Notes: a model not told the origin generated them from the letters alone. DNA of 64,000 bases from Manganibacter manganicus (GCF_002075885.1 NZ_MDET01000002.1:62001-126000), one strand, 5' to 3'; positions 48,145-57,610 are shown, counted from the stretch's first letter. Made by a program: numbers and translations.

Positions 48145-48351
48145 ATGCGCCTTTATCGCTTTCTCACCGCCGTCGATGACGCCACCTTCTGCCACAAGGT
48201 AACGGCGGCGCTTAATAAGGGCTGGCATCTCTACGGCTCGCCTACCTACGCCTATGACGAGGACGGCAAGACCATGCGTTGCGGCCAGGCGGTGGTGAAG
48301 GATATCGAAGGGCAGGACTATGGCCCCGACACCAGGCTGAGCGACTGGTGA
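48145..48351 (+). CDS. DUF1737 family small protein
   Basis: A 68-residue protein with the DUF1737 pattern: YRFLTAVDDATFCHKVTAALNKGWHLYGSPTYAYD. It is a small soluble alpha/beta protein of unknown function, frequent in proteobacteria. Two in-frame starts are possible, 48130 (MSRSAMRLY) and 48145 (MRLYRFLT); the second matches the family boundary. It lies 79 bases after the monooxygenase and converges on the zincin gene, with 13 bases between the stops. Confidence 0.8.
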   Translation: MRLYRFLTAVDDATFCHKVTAALNKGWHLYGSPTYAYDEDGKTMRCGQAVVKDIEGQDYGPDTRLSDW

Positions 48352-48364
48352 GAGCTGCGGCGGG

Positions 48365-48787
48365 CTATTCGGCCGCTTCCTCGATGCGCTCCATATCGTC
48401 GTCCGACAGGCCGAAATGGTGGCCGATCTCATGAATCAGCACATGGGTGACGATGTCGCCCATCGTCTCCTCGTTCTCCGCCCAGTAGTCGAGTATGGCG
48501 CGACGGTAGAGCGTGATGCGGTTCGGCCCTTCGCCGGTCTGCGGGTTCCAGCGCTCGGCGATGCCGCGCCCCTCGAACAGGCCCAGCAGGTCGAATGGCG
48601 TTTCCAGCGAAAGATCGTCCATGATCTCTTCGGTGGGGAATTCGGCAATCTGGATGACGATCTCGCCCGTCAGCTTGCGGAACTCCTCCGGCAGATGCGC
48701 ATAGGCTTCCAGCGCCAGGAATTCCATTTCCTCCATCGAGGGGGAAAGCTCTGCGTGCCAGGTGCGGGTCTGGTAGATGCGGGCCAT
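48365..48787 (-). CDS. metallopeptidase family protein (zinicin-like minimal zincin)
   Basis: A 140-residue protein with the zinc-binding signature HEIGHHFGLSDDD (HExxHxxGxxD type) near residue 120. It matches the possible-zinc-metallopeptidase/DUF1025 family, a minimal zincin fold. Other motifs are PEEFRKLTGEIVIQIAEFP and RITLYRRAILDY. The start at 48787 (MARIYQTRTW) is taken; in-frame codons upstream extend into the neighbouring promoter. The substrate and partner are unknown. It diverges from the imu operon. Confidence 0.88.
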   Translation of the reverse strand: MARIYQTRTWHAELSPSMEEMEFLALEAYAHLPEEFRKLTGEIVIQIAEFPTEEIMDDLSLETPFDLLGLFEGRGIAERWNPQTGEGPNRITLYRRAILDYWAENEETMGDIVTHVLIHEIGHHFGLSDDDMERIEEAAE

Positions 48788-48933
48788 TCGTCTTCCTTCG
48801 TTGCGCGCCATATAGGCTTTCGCGTGTCGATCGGCAAATGAAGCGGCCGGCGCTCTGACCGCCATGGAAGCGCAAGAGGAATAAATTCTTTGCAAATGCG
48901 CTTGACTCTGGCATCGGGCTCTGGAATCTCTAA

Positions 48934-48948
48934 GAACATAACAGGAAC
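48934..48948 (+). promoter_or_regulatory. SOS (LexA) box GAAC-N7-GAAC upstream of imuA
   Basis: GAAC (48934-48937), seven bases, then GAAC (48945-48948) is an exact match to the alphaproteobacterial LexA consensus GTTC-N7-GTTC read on the other strand. A TTGACT (48902-48907) about 30 bases upstream may be the -35. The box would overlap the transcription start, consistent with DNA-damage control of imuA-imuB-dnaE2. Confidence 0.88.
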
Positions 48949-48971
48949 AAAGAGCCGGAAGCTGTACCGTC

Positions 48972-50018
48972 ATGGCGAGGAACGCCGCGGCGCGGGAAAC
49001 TGTTTTTGCCCTGCGCCACAAGATCGCGAAAATCGAGGGAAGGCTGGCCGAGCGCCTGGAGACGCCGGCGGCGGATGATGCATGTCCGGCGGAAAACCCG
49101 ACCGGCGATGCAACAACGAATGCAACAATACAGCCAACATTACAAACGCTCATCCGCCGTGATGGCAGGCCCGCGGATATCCTGCTGCCGACAGGGGCCA
49201 CCGGGCTGGACCGGGCGCTCGGCGGCGGCCTGCCGCTGGCGGCGCTGACCGAAATCCATGGCGCCGAAACCCGCAATTGCGGCGCGATAGCGGGCTTTAC
49301 CCTGTCGCTGGCAAGCCGTCTGCTGAAAGCCGCTTCAGATAAAGTCGGGCCGGTGCTCTGGATAGGAACGCATGAGGCCCTGCATGAGGCTGGCTTCCCT
49401 TATGCGGCCGGCATCGAGACTTTTTTCGGCATCGCGCCGCAATCGCTGCTCTTTTGTGCAACATCGAAACTCAACAATGCATTGTGGGTAGCCGAGGAGG
49501 CTATCCGGCTTGCCGGATTCTCGGCCGTCATCCTCGAGATAAGGGGCGCGCTGCCATCCGCCCTGCTGGCCACGCGCCGTCTGCATATGCGCGCGCGCGA
49601 AGCCGGGCGGCCGGTGTTTCTGCTACGCCATGCCGGGCCGGTCGAGCCGACGGCGGCACCCCTTCGCATGAGCGTCGCGCCGGCGCCCTCCGCGCTTCGA
49701 CACACGCTTGCCGGACCGCTGAAGAGCTCGATCGGTCGCCCCGCCTTTACCGTCGCCATCGACAAGAGCCCGGCCGCCCGGCCCGGCCGATTCATATTGG
49801 AGTGGAACGCCGATGAATGCGCCTTCACAGACCGCGAAACCCCGGAAATCCGGGCAAAGATTCCTCTCTCTGTGGTTCCCTTACCTGGCGACGGAACGCA
49901 TCCTGCGCCAGCGTCTGGGACGGTCCTGGCGTTCCCGCCCGACCAGCCATTCACCTCTGGTCGTCAGCCGGCGCGAGGACAACGCCCAGCGCATCGCGGC
50001 TCTCGACGAACAGGCTGA
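48972..50018 (+). CDS. imuA: ImuA, SOS mutasome accessory protein
   Basis: A 348-residue RecA-like-fold protein of the ImuA family. With ImuB and DnaE2 it mediates SOS mutagenesis in bacteria lacking DinB/Pol V-type systems. Characteristic blocks are LPTGATGLDRALGGGLPLAALTEIHG near residue 78 and GPVLWIGTHEALHEAGFPYAAG near residue 125. The P-loop position reads GAETRNCGA without GK[ST], so no Walker A is evident. The last 68 codons overlap imuB by 206 bases in another frame. The SOS box lies 24 bases before the ATG. Confidence 0.92.
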   Translation: MARNAAARETVFALRHKIAKIEGRLAERLETPAADDACPAENPTGDATTNATIQPTLQTLIRRDGRPADILLPTGATGLDRALGGGLPLAALTEIHGAETRNCGAIAGFTLSLASRLLKAASDKVGPVLWIGTHEALHEAGFPYAAGIETFFGIAPQSLLFCATSKLNNALWVAEEAIRLAGFSAVILEIRGALPSALLATRRLHMRAREAGRPVFLLRHAGPVEPTAAPLRMSVAPAPSALRHTLAGPLKSSIGRPAFTVAIDKSPAARPGRFILEWNADECAFTDRETPEIRAKIPLSVVPLPGDGTHPAPASGTVLAFPPDQPFTSGRQPARGQRPAHRGSRRTG

Positions 50019-51423
50019 GGCGCTGGGGCTGAGGCGCGGCATGGGCGTCGCCGATGCCCGCGCCATGCATCCCTTTATCGATATTGTCGAAGCCGACGGG
50101 AAAGCCGACCGCAGGCTTCTCGAAAGCCTTGCCGACTGGTGCGACCGTTACACGCCGCTGGTCGCGCTCGACGACGACAACGACGATTCCATCGGCCTGT
50201 TCCTCGACATCACCGGCTGTACGCATCTGTTCAGCGGTGAAAAGCGGCTGATCGACGACATGACGACCCGCTTCTTGCATCAGGGATTCGATGCCCGCAT
50301 CGGCATCGCCTCGACCGTCGGAGCAGCCTGGGCAGCGGCGCACATCACCGGCCGCGCCATAATCGATCCGGGAGAGGAAGCTGCCTTCCTTGCGCCGCTG
50401 CCGCTGGCCGCGCTGCGGATCGGGGCGGCTATACGAAACCGTCTCGAAAGTGTCGGTCTGCGCACGACAGGTGCGATCATGGCCACGCCACGCGCGCCAT
50501 TGGCACGCCGTTTTGGCGCGGCCCTGCTGTGGCGTCTCGATCAGACACTCGGGCATCTTGATGAAGCGGTTTCGCCACGCCTGCCGGTCGCGCCTCTTTC
50601 GGTCGACAGGCATCTTGCCGAACCAGTCACGCAGCTAGATGATATCGAACGGCTTGTGGCCGCGCTCTCAATCACGTTGAAGGCTGATCTCGAGCGTCGC
50701 GGCGAGGGCGCGAGGGCGCTCGCTCTTACTCTGTTTCGGGTCGACGGCGCCGTCAGCCGCATCTGTGTTGGCACCTCGCACCCGCTGCGCGAACCGTTGA
50801 TGATCCAAAAACTGTTTCATGAGCGGCTTGCCGCGCTCACGCAGGATTTCGACGCCGGTTACGGTTTCGATCTCGCGCGTCTCAGCGTTCCGTCGAGCGA
50901 GCCCTTCGAAGTCGAACAGACTGATCTTGCTGAGAAATCAGAGCAGAATGAGCCTGATCTTTGCCTTTTCATAGACAGACTCCGCGCCCGCCTCGGTCAT
51001 GACGCGATACTGAAACCCATTGCTGTTAAAAGCCATGTTCCGGAACGTGCCATCACTCACTTTCCTTTCGATATCGGGTACGAGCCGAACAAAGCGCAGG
51101 CAGATAACGCGGAATATCGATCACAAAGGGAACGACCAATCCGGCTATTAAGGCCGCCGGAGCCGGTCCATGTGCCGGCAACCGAGATACCGGACGGCCC
51201 ACCGCTCAATTTTCGCTGGCGCCGCACCTTTTATCGGGTGGCGCGCTCGGAGGGGCCGGAGCGCATCGCGCCGGAGTGGTGGCGCAGCATCAAAGACGAA
51301 CCGACACGCGACTATTATCGCGTCGAGGATGCGGATGGACGACGTTACTGGCTCTACCGCCAAGGCCTCTATGAGACAGGCAAGCCGGCGCCGCGCTGGT
51401 TCATGCAAGGAATTTTCGCATGA
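49813..51423 (+). CDS. imuB: ImuB, catalytically inactive Y-family polymerase homologue
   Basis: A 536-residue Y-family-like protein that bridges DnaE2, ImuA and the beta clamp. The beginning LSLWFPYLATERI lacks the DxD residues of active polymerases, and the palm segment reads LFLDITGCTHLF rather than the SxDE pattern, as in ImuB. The first methionine compatible with this start is 49813, so the 206-base overlap with imuA is forced. A stretch near residue 365 (QTDLAEKSEQNEPDLCLFIDRLRARLG) precedes the C-terminal ImuB-specific domain. It overlaps dnaE2 by 4 bases. Confidence 0.93.
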   Translation: MNAPSQTAKPRKSGQRFLSLWFPYLATERILRQRLGRSWRSRPTSHSPLVVSRREDNAQRIAALDEQAEALGLRRGMGVADARAMHPFIDIVEADGKADRRLLESLADWCDRYTPLVALDDDNDDSIGLFLDITGCTHLFSGEKRLIDDMTTRFLHQGFDARIGIASTVGAAWAAAHITGRAIIDPGEEAAFLAPLPLAALRIGAAIRNRLESVGLRTTGAIMATPRAPLARRFGAALLWRLDQTLGHLDEAVSPRLPVAPLSVDRHLAEPVTQLDDIERLVAALSITLKADLERRGEGARALALTLFRVDGAVSRICVGTSHPLREPLMIQKLFHERLAALTQDFDAGYGFDLARLSVPSSEPFEVEQTDLAEKSEQNEPDLCLFIDRLRARLGHDAILKPIAVKSHVPERAITHFPFDIGYEPNKAQADNAEYRSQRERPIRLLRPPEPVHVPATEIPDGPPLNFRWRRTFYRVARSEGPERIAPEWWRSIKDEPTRDYYRVEDADGRRYWLYRQGLYETGKPAPRWFMQGIFA

Positions 51424-54400
51424 ACGCGCCCGTTATCTCGCCCGCGCTGGTCGCCGAACCGGCCTATGTGGAATTCGGCGTTCAGTCGAATTTCTCCTTC
51501 CTGCGCGGGGCCTCACGGCCGGAAGAATTGGTCGTGAGCGCTGCGCTTTTCGGTCATGCCGGCATCGGCCTTGCCGACCGCAATACGGTTGCCGGCGTGG
51601 TGCGCGCCTGGGGTCAGTCGAAATTCATTCACATCGAGAACAAAGCAGAGCCGGAAAAATCCGTCGGACCGTGCTATCTTCCTTATTATCCCGGCTGCCG
51701 ATTGGTATTCGGCGATGGCACACCGGACATTCTTGCCTATCCGCAGGATCGCGAGGGCTGGGGTCATCTATGCCGCATGCTCACCGAAGCCAATTTGCGC
51801 GAGGAGACCGAAAAGGGCGCGACGCTCCTTGAGCGCGACGACCTGTTCGACTGGGGCGACCACATGGCGCTCGCCATGTTTCCGGCTCTGAAGCGGCAGG
51901 AACTGCCTCTTATCAGCCGCCTTAAAGATCGTTTCGGCTGCAATCTGTGGCTGGCGGTCGCACCCGATTATCACGGCAATGACCGATTCAGGATCGAGCA
52001 GGCGGCGGCGATGGCTGAAGCCGCCAGCCTGCCGCTGATGGCCACCAGCGACGCGCTTTATCACAGCGCGGAGCGGCGACCGCTCCAGGACGTGCTCACC
52101 GCGATCCGGCTCAATGTACCCGTCGCTGAGGCAGGCCATGAATTGGAAGCCAATGCCGAGCGTCACATGAAGCATCCCGCCGAGATGGCCCGGCTTTTCC
52201 GAGCCTGTCCGCAGGCGCTGGTCGAGACGCTGCGCTTCGCCGAATCGCTCTCCTTCTCGCTCGGCGAACTCAGTCACAATTATCCCGACGAACCGACCCG
52301 CGATGGCGCAACGCCGCAGCAGGAACTGGAACGTCTCGCTCGCGAAGGCGCCGTGGATCGCTATCCCGGTGGCGTTCCGGACATAGTCCTGAACCGCATC
52401 GGCGAGGAATTGGCCTTGATCGAAAAGATGCGTTATGCCCGCTACTTTCTTACCGTCCATGACATTGTCCGCTTCGCTCGCAGCAAAGGCATATTGTGCC
52501 AAGGCCGGGGATCTGCCGCCAACTCGGTCGTCTGCTACTGCGTAGGCATCACCTCCGTCGGCCCGGATCAGATCGATGCGCTGTTCGAACGCTTCATTTC
52601 CGAGGAGCGCAACGAACCGCCCGACATCGACGTCGATTTCGAGCATGAGCGTCGCAACGAGGTCATGGCTTATATCTATGAAAAGTACCAGGCAAAGCAC
52701 ACCGCGCTGGCTGCCGCCGTGATCACTTATCGTGGCCGTTCCGCGCTCCGCGAAGTGGCCAAGGCGATGGGTCTTTCGGACGATGTGCGCAGCGCGCTTT
52801 CGGACTCGATCTGGGGCCGCTCGTCGGGCCGGTTGGGCAAGAAGGAAGCAAAGGCCGCCGGGCTCGACAAATCGGACCCAGCCGCCCGGCATGTCATCGC
52901 CCGCGCCAACGAAATCATGGGCTTTCCACGCCACCTTACCCAGCATGTCGGCGGTTTCGTCATCACCAAGGATCGGCTGGACGAGATCGTGCCGATCATG
53001 AAAACGGCGATGGACGAGCGCAAGATGGTCGAATGGGACAAGGACGACCTCGATGCGGTCGGCCTGCTCAAGGTCGATGTGCTGGCACTCGGCATGCTCT
53101 CATGCCTGAGACGGGCTTTCGACCTCCTCACCACCCATTATCGGCCCGTGCGGAAGGACGATGGCCGCCCCATCGTCGATATCGCCACAATGCCCAAGGA
53201 AGACGGCCACGTCTATGCCATGATCTGCCGGGCAGACACACTCGGCGTGTTCCAGATCGAGTCGCGCGCGCAGATGTCCATGCTGCCGCGTCTGAAGCCG
53301 CAGAAATTCTACGATCTCGTCATCGAGGTGGCGATCGTGCGCCCCGGCCCGATCCAGGGCGACATGGTGCATCCCTATCTGCGCCGGCGCATGGGCAAGG
53401 AAAAAGTCGATTATCCCAAGGAGGAATTGCGGGAAATTCTTGGCAAGACTTATGGCGTGCCGCTGTTCCAGGAACAGGCGATGAAGATCGCGATAGTCGC
53501 TGCCGGCTTCAAACCGGGCGAGGCGGACAAATTGCGTCGCGCCATGGCTACCTTCAGGCGTAATGGCACGATCAAGCTCTATGAAGACCAGATGATAAAG
53601 GGCATGACCGGCAATGGCTATTCACAGGACTTCGCCGAGCGCTGCTTCAACCAGATAAAAGACTTCGGCGATTATGGCTTTCCTGAAAGCCACGCAGCTT
53701 CCTTCGCTATTCTCGTCTACGCCTCCTGCTGGTTCAAGACCTTCTATCCCGACGTCTTCTGCGCAGCGATCCTCAACTCCCAGCCGATGGGCTTCTACGC
53801 CCCGGCGCAGCTTGTCCGCGATGCCCAGGACCACGGCGTCGAAATCCGCGCCATCGATGTCAATCATTCGGGTTGGGATTGCCAACTCGAAGACGCTCCG
53901 TTCGACCCGAACCGCATCCTCGAGCGCCATGCCGAAATGCGCGGCGTCATTCTCACCCGCCATGCCGTACGGCTCGGCTTTCGCCAGATCAAGGGTTTGG
54001 CCAAGGAGAAGATGGAAGCCTTTGTCGCCTGCCGTGGCACAGGTTATGAGTCGGTGCGCGACATGTGGCTGCGTTCGGGCCTCGATGCCGATGAAATCGA
54101 GAAGCTGGCCGAAGCCGACGCCTTCCGTTCGCTCGGCCTCGATCGACGCGCGGCGCTTTGGGCCGTGCGAGCACTCGACAGCAAGAAAACGGCCGAAGCA
54201 CCATTGCTTTTCGCGGGGCTGGCTGCACCGCTGCGCGATCTAGAGCCCGAAACGCAACTCCCGATTATGCCACCCGGCGAGCATGTCGTTCACGATTATC
54301 GCGCACTTGGCCTGTCGCTGAAGGCGCATCCGGTATCGTTCCTGCGCACGCGGCTCAATCGGGCTGGCATCACACCAAATGCAAGCTTGTCGCGAATTGC

Positions 54401-54794
54401 CGATGGCCGTCGCGTCAGCGTCGCCGGTCTCGTCCTGGTGCGGCAAAGGCCCGGCAAGGGCAATGCCATCTTCCTGACACTGGAGGATGAGGAAGCCATT
54501 GCCAACGTCATCATTTGGCCGCGCATTTTCGATCGACATCGCGCGATCGTGATGGGTGCGAAATTCATCCGCATCACCGGCAAGCTTCAAACCGAATCGG
54601 GCGTGATCCATATCGTCGCCGACCGAATCGAGGATTTGAGCGCGTGGCTGGCCGCGCTGCTGGAAGAGCCGACGCCTTCTTCTTATGCGCGACAAAGCCC
54701 GACATCTGTGGCTGACCACGCTACCCGAGAAAAATTGCGGCAGCATGCCTATAATACCCAAAGCGTCATGCCGAAGGGGCGCAACTTTCAATGA
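51420..54794 (+). CDS. dnaE2: error-prone DNA polymerase III alpha subunit DnaE2
   Basis: A C-family polymerase of 1124 residues, the translesion enzyme of the ImuABC mutasome. An N-terminal PHP domain (FGVQSNFSFLRGASRPEELV) is followed by the palm with catalytic-acid block PPDIDVDFEHERR near residue 402. Other polymerase motifs are GRGSAANSVVCYCVGI near residue 362 and TYGVPLFQEQAMKIA near residue 680. A C-terminal OB fold completes it. Length and order match DnaE2 rather than replicative DnaE. It is coupled to imuB by a 4-base overlap. Confidence 0.96.
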   Translation: MNAPVISPALVAEPAYVEFGVQSNFSFLRGASRPEELVVSAALFGHAGIGLADRNTVAGVVRAWGQSKFIHIENKAEPEKSVGPCYLPYYPGCRLVFGDGTPDILAYPQDREGWGHLCRMLTEANLREETEKGATLLERDDLFDWGDHMALAMFPALKRQELPLISRLKDRFGCNLWLAVAPDYHGNDRFRIEQAAAMAEAASLPLMATSDALYHSAERRPLQDVLTAIRLNVPVAEAGHELEANAERHMKHPAEMARLFRACPQALVETLRFAESLSFSLGELSHNYPDEPTRDGATPQQELERLAREGAVDRYPGGVPDIVLNRIGEELALIEKMRYARYFLTVHDIVRFARSKGILCQGRGSAANSVVCYCVGITSVGPDQIDALFERFISEERNEPPDIDVDFEHERRNEVMAYIYEKYQAKHTALAAAVITYRGRSALREVAKAMGLSDDVRSALSDSIWGRSSGRLGKKEAKAAGLDKSDPAARHVIARANEIMGFPRHLTQHVGGFVITKDRLDEIVPIMKTAMDERKMVEWDKDDLDAVGLLKVDVLALGMLSCLRRAFDLLTTHYRPVRKDDGRPIVDIATMPKEDGHVYAMICRADTLGVFQIESRAQMSMLPRLKPQKFYDLVIEVAIVRPGPIQGDMVHPYLRRRMGKEKVDYPKEELREILGKTYGVPLFQEQAMKIAIVAAGFKPGEADKLRRAMATFRRNGTIKLYEDQMIKGMTGNGYSQDFAERCFNQIKDFGDYGFPESHAASFAILVYASCWFKTFYPDVFCAAILNSQPMGFYAPAQLVRDAQDHGVEIRAIDVNHSGWDCQLEDAPFDPNRILERHAEMRGVILTRHAVRLGFRQIKGLAKEKMEAFVACRGTGYESVRDMWLRSGLDADEIEKLAEADAFRSLGLDRRAALWAVRALDSKKTAEAPLLFAGLAAPLRDLEPETQLPIMPPGEHVVHDYRALGLSLKAHPVSFLRTRLNRAGITPNASLSRIADGRRVSVAGLVLVRQRPGKGNAIFLTLEDEEAIANVIIWPRIFDRHRAIVMGAKFIRITGKLQTESGVIHIVADRIEDLSAWLAALLEEPTPSSYARQSPTSVADHATREKLRQHAYNTQSVMPKGRNFQ

Positions 54795-54845
54795 CGACAG
54801 CAACATGCGTGCAATCGGCATGCGAGTTGAAAGCCGGAGCTTTGG

Positions 54846-55055
54846 TCATTCCTCCTCGTCCGCCAGGCTGCGTGCCTCCGAGGGCAGCATAACCGGAATA
54901 CCATCCCGAACCGGATAGGCCAGGCGGGCAATTCGGGAAATCAGTTCTCCGCGTTCGGGCTTCCAGCTTAATGGCCCCCTGGTCAACGGGCAGGCGAGAA
55001 GTTCCAGAAGCTTCGGATCGACATCGCGCTTCTTGTCACCACGCTTGTTTGTCAT
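54846..55055 (-). CDS. Trm112 family protein (UPF0434)
   Basis: A 69-residue small protein: [19 protein letters not shown], then [18 protein letters not shown]. It matches YcaR/Trm112-like UPF0434. Trm112 activates methyltransferases in eukaryotes and archaea; bacterial roles are less clear. Zinc-binding cysteines are reduced to one (ACPLTR). The frame continues to 55079 (MSVGAGDDM); MTNKRGDKK at 55055 is the better start. It lies 3 to 27 bases downstream of the LonN gene, depending on start, and is convergent to dnaE2. Confidence 0.85.
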   Translation of the reverse strand: MTNKRGDKKRDVDPKLLELLACPLTRGPLSWKPERGELISRIARLAYPVRDGIPVMLPSEARSLADEEE

Positions 55056-55082
55056 GTCGTCACCTGCGCCAACTGACATCTT

Positions 55083-55757
55083 CTATTGCAGACTCGAGCC
55101 GAAATCCTCATCTTCGCGCGCCAGCGCCATTTCGGTGATCGCGATCAGCGTCTCGGCTCGCGCCCGCAAATCTGCCGCCTCCAATAAAGCCTGCTTTTCG
55201 GCTGGTCCATAAGGCGCCATCATCGAAAGGGCATTGACCAGCATGGCATTGTCGGCCCGGCTGACACTCTCCCAATCGGCCTCCAGTTCATTAGCGCGCA
55301 GATAGGCGCGAAACGTCTTCAGCAGTGACGGTCGGTCGATCTCCGCCCCCGTGCGATCATCTTCAAGATCGGCCAGGAATGGTGCGATGCGGCATTGCCT
55401 GAATGGCGCCTTTGAATGCAGTTCGTGTATCAGGCGGAATCGACACACCCCTTGCAGCGAGATCAGATAACGGCCGTCGCCGGTTTCCGCCAACGAGATG
55501 ATGCGTCCGATGCAACCGATCTCGCATAGTTCCGGCTCGCCGTCTTCGCGCATCGCGCCGTCAAGACTAGGCTGAACCATGCCTATGAGGCGTGAACCAG
55601 CCATCCCCTCATCGATCATCTGGAGATATCGCGGCTCGAAAATGTTCAGCGGCATGCGTCCGCCGGGTAGAAGCAATGCAGATGCAAGCGGAAGTACAGC
55701 GACCTTGCCCGGCAAATCCATCTCGCGTCGATAATGCGCATTTCCTGCCTGCATCAT
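55083..55757 (-). CDS. LON peptidase substrate-binding domain protein
   Basis: A 224-residue stand-alone Lon N-terminal (LonN/PUA-like) domain. VAVLPLASALLLPGGRMPLNIFEPRYLQMI near residue 20 and GCIGRII are typical, and there is no ATPase or protease domain. The function is unknown, probably substrate or adaptor binding. It sits between cnoX and the Trm112-like gene on the same strand; the cnoX-lonN-trm112 order is common in Hyphomicrobiales. The first two methionines (55757, 55754) are equivalent start choices. Confidence 0.9.
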   Translation of the reverse strand: MMQAGNAHYRREMDLPGKVAVLPLASALLLPGGRMPLNIFEPRYLQMIDEGMAGSRLIGMVQPSLDGAMREDGEPELCEIGCIGRIISLAETGDGRYLISLQGVCRFRLIHELHSKAPFRQCRIAPFLADLEDDRTGAEIDRPSLLKTFRAYLRANELEADWESVSRADNAMLVNALSMMAPYGPAEKQALLEAADLRARAETLIAITEMALAREDEDFGSSLQ

Positions 55758-55808
55758 TACCTCCGCACACCTACCGGAAACCGCCGGCTGCAGTCGGCGC
55801 GGCGGACC

Positions 55809-56783
55809 TCATGAGAACAGCAGCGACGACAGTTTACGCCGTGCCGCAAGCGTCGCCTCGTCGCCTGCCCCCCAGGACTCGAAGAATTGGAGCAGTTGCG
55901 TTCTCGCGCCATCGTCTCGCCAGCCACGATCGACTTTGACGATTTCGAGCAGATTGTCGGCCGCCTTACCGCGCTCACCGGCCGAATTCTGAATCATGGC
56001 GAGACCGAAGCGCGCATCGTGATCTTTGGGATCCTGCATCAGGCGTCGTTCGAATTCTGCTGGATCACCCAGCGCTGCGGCCTGAGCAGCCAGCGCCATC
56101 CGGGCCCGTATCGCGGCGACCGGCACGGCGTCCTTGCTGGCTTCCGGCACTGTCGCCAACACCGCCTCGGCCTGCGCCATATCGCCGCCGTCGAACAGAA
56201 CGCCAGCCAGGCCGGCAATGGCCTCCACCGTCTCGGGCGCCTGCTGCAGGATGGAGCCATAGATATTGGCTGCCGTGCTGCTGTCACCCGCCTCGCTCGC
56301 TTGCGCGGCAGCGGTGAGCGCTTCGGCGATCTGCTGACCGGCATCGTCGCCGCCCAGCTTGCCAATGAACTCCGTGATCTGGCTTTCCGGAACAGCCCCC
56401 ATGAAGCCATCGACGGGTTGGCCGTCTTTGAAGGCGAAGACTGCCGGTATCGACTGCACGCCGAGTTGGCCGGCGATTGACGGATGTTCGTCGATGTTCA
56501 TCTTGACCAACTTGACCTTGCCGCCAGCCGCCAGAACTGCTTTTTCGAGCAGGGGCGTCAACTGCCGGCAGGGACCACACCAGGGCGCCCAAAAATCAAC
56601 GAGGACCGGTTGCCGCCGCGATTCCTGAATCACATCGGCGGCAAAACCGGCCGTCGTGGTGTCCTTGATCAGATCGCCCGGCATACTGGCCGGTGCCGCG
56701 TTCGTTGGTGCGGAGCCGGCCCCGCCATAGTGAACTGAGGCCGAATATTGGTTGCCCATGGCGAACGGATTGTCATCGCTCAT
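55809..56783 (-). CDS. cnoX: thioredoxin-TPR co-chaperone CnoX-like
   Basis: A 324-residue fusion of an N-terminal thioredoxin domain and C-terminal TPR-like helical repeats, the CnoX (YbbN) chaperedoxin plan. The active site is intact as FWAPWCGPCRQL near residue 65. This matches the redox-active Caulobacter type, not the E. coli type with SxxC. The TPR part contains ETVEAIAGLAGVLFDGGDMAQAEAVL near residue 200. CnoX protects clients from over-oxidation and hands them to GroEL. A flexible N-terminal tail of ~30 residues precedes the fold. Confidence 0.9.
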   Translation of the reverse strand: MSDDNPFAMGNQYSASVHYGGAGSAPTNAAPASMPGDLIKDTTTAGFAADVIQESRRQPVLVDFWAPWCGPCRQLTPLLEKAVLAAGGKVKLVKMNIDEHPSIAGQLGVQSIPAVFAFKDGQPVDGFMGAVPESQITEFIGKLGGDDAGQQIAEALTAAAQASEAGDSSTAANIYGSILQQAPETVEAIAGLAGVLFDGGDMAQAEAVLATVPEASKDAVPVAAIRARMALAAQAAALGDPAEFERRLMQDPKDHDARFGLAMIQNSAGERGKAADNLLEIVKVDRGWRDDGARTQLLQFFESWGAGDEATLAARRKLSSLLFS

Positions 56784-56849
56784 TGTATCGTCTTTCGGTT
56801 TGCCAATGCGAGGCGCTTCGTTCAGGCACGCTGCCAACCAATGTGGCGA

Positions 56850-57347
56850 TCATGCCGAGACTTTCAAGATGGTCGGCTGATGGCCGGTCGCATGGATGAA
56901 TTCAATCAGATCTTTCCTTGAGATCGACGTCGTCGCCTCATTGGTCAAAGGATGCACGTTGATGACCTCGTGTTCCATCAAGGCGGCGTCGAGCACAAGC
57001 TTCACCCGTCCGGCCGTATCGTTGATCAGCCCGAAAACGGTAACGGAACCCGGTACGACACCGAGCAACTCCATCAGCAGTTCGGGATTGCCGAATGACA
57101 CCCGCCCGGATGCCCCGATCCGATGATGAATCTGCTTGAGATCAACGCTTGCTTCCTCACCCACCGTGACGAGAAAGACGTTGTCCTTCTTGTCCTTGAG
57201 AAAAAGATTCTTGGTGTGACCGCCATCAATGTCGCCACGCAAGGCTTGCGAATCGGCAACCGTGAACAAGGCTGGGTGCCGAACTGTCGAGGTGACGATC
57301 CCAAGCTCTTTGAGAAAGGCGAAAAGGTCGTCTTCGGTTGCCGGCAT
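56850..57347 (-). CDS. prolyl-tRNA editing protein ProX (YbaK/EbsC family)
   Basis: A 165-residue stand-alone editing domain that hydrolyses mischarged aminoacyl-tRNA, typically Ala-tRNAPro in the ProX branch. LRGDIDGGHTKNLFLKDKKDNVFLVTVG near residue 36 is characteristic, with KNLFL carrying the conserved lysine. The C-terminal section has GVVPGSVTVFGLIND. The start at 57347 (MPATEDDLF) follows the family; 57356 adds three residues. It lies 66 bases upstream of cnoX on the same strand. Confidence 0.9.
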   Translation of the reverse strand: MPATEDDLFAFLKELGIVTSTVRHPALFTVADSQALRGDIDGGHTKNLFLKDKKDNVFLVTVGEEASVDLKQIHHRIGASGRVSFGNPELLMELLGVVPGSVTVFGLINDTAGRVKLVLDAALMEHEVINVHPLTNEATTSISRKDLIEFIHATGHQPTILKVSA

Positions 57348-57551
57348 GAATATCACCTTTCGCTACGATGCCGTTCGTTTACGGCCAAAACGCGTGCGCG
57401 GGCAAGGCCGTTGCAGTATCGAGCACCGACAGTGTCCGGCCGATCCGCCGGGCGACGCTTCTTTGATGCGCAATAGGGTGGCGGTGAGACCCATGGGTGA
57501 ACAGCCGCGTCGCCGGAATATCGAACAAGGAAAAAACGCGTGATTTCCCTG

Positions 57552-57582
57552 TTGCAATCGCCAGGCTCTTCGGCCATATAAG
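57552..57582 (+). promoter_or_regulatory. tRNA-Gly promoter candidate
   Basis: TTGCAA (57552-57557) is 17 bases from CATATA (57575-57580), with an alternative TATAAG two bases further on. This lies about 30 bases upstream of the mature tRNA 5' end. Spacing is good and sequence is moderate. Confidence 0.5.
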
Positions 57583-57610
57583 CGCGGCTTGCGGTCGCGA
57601 GGCCGCGCGA

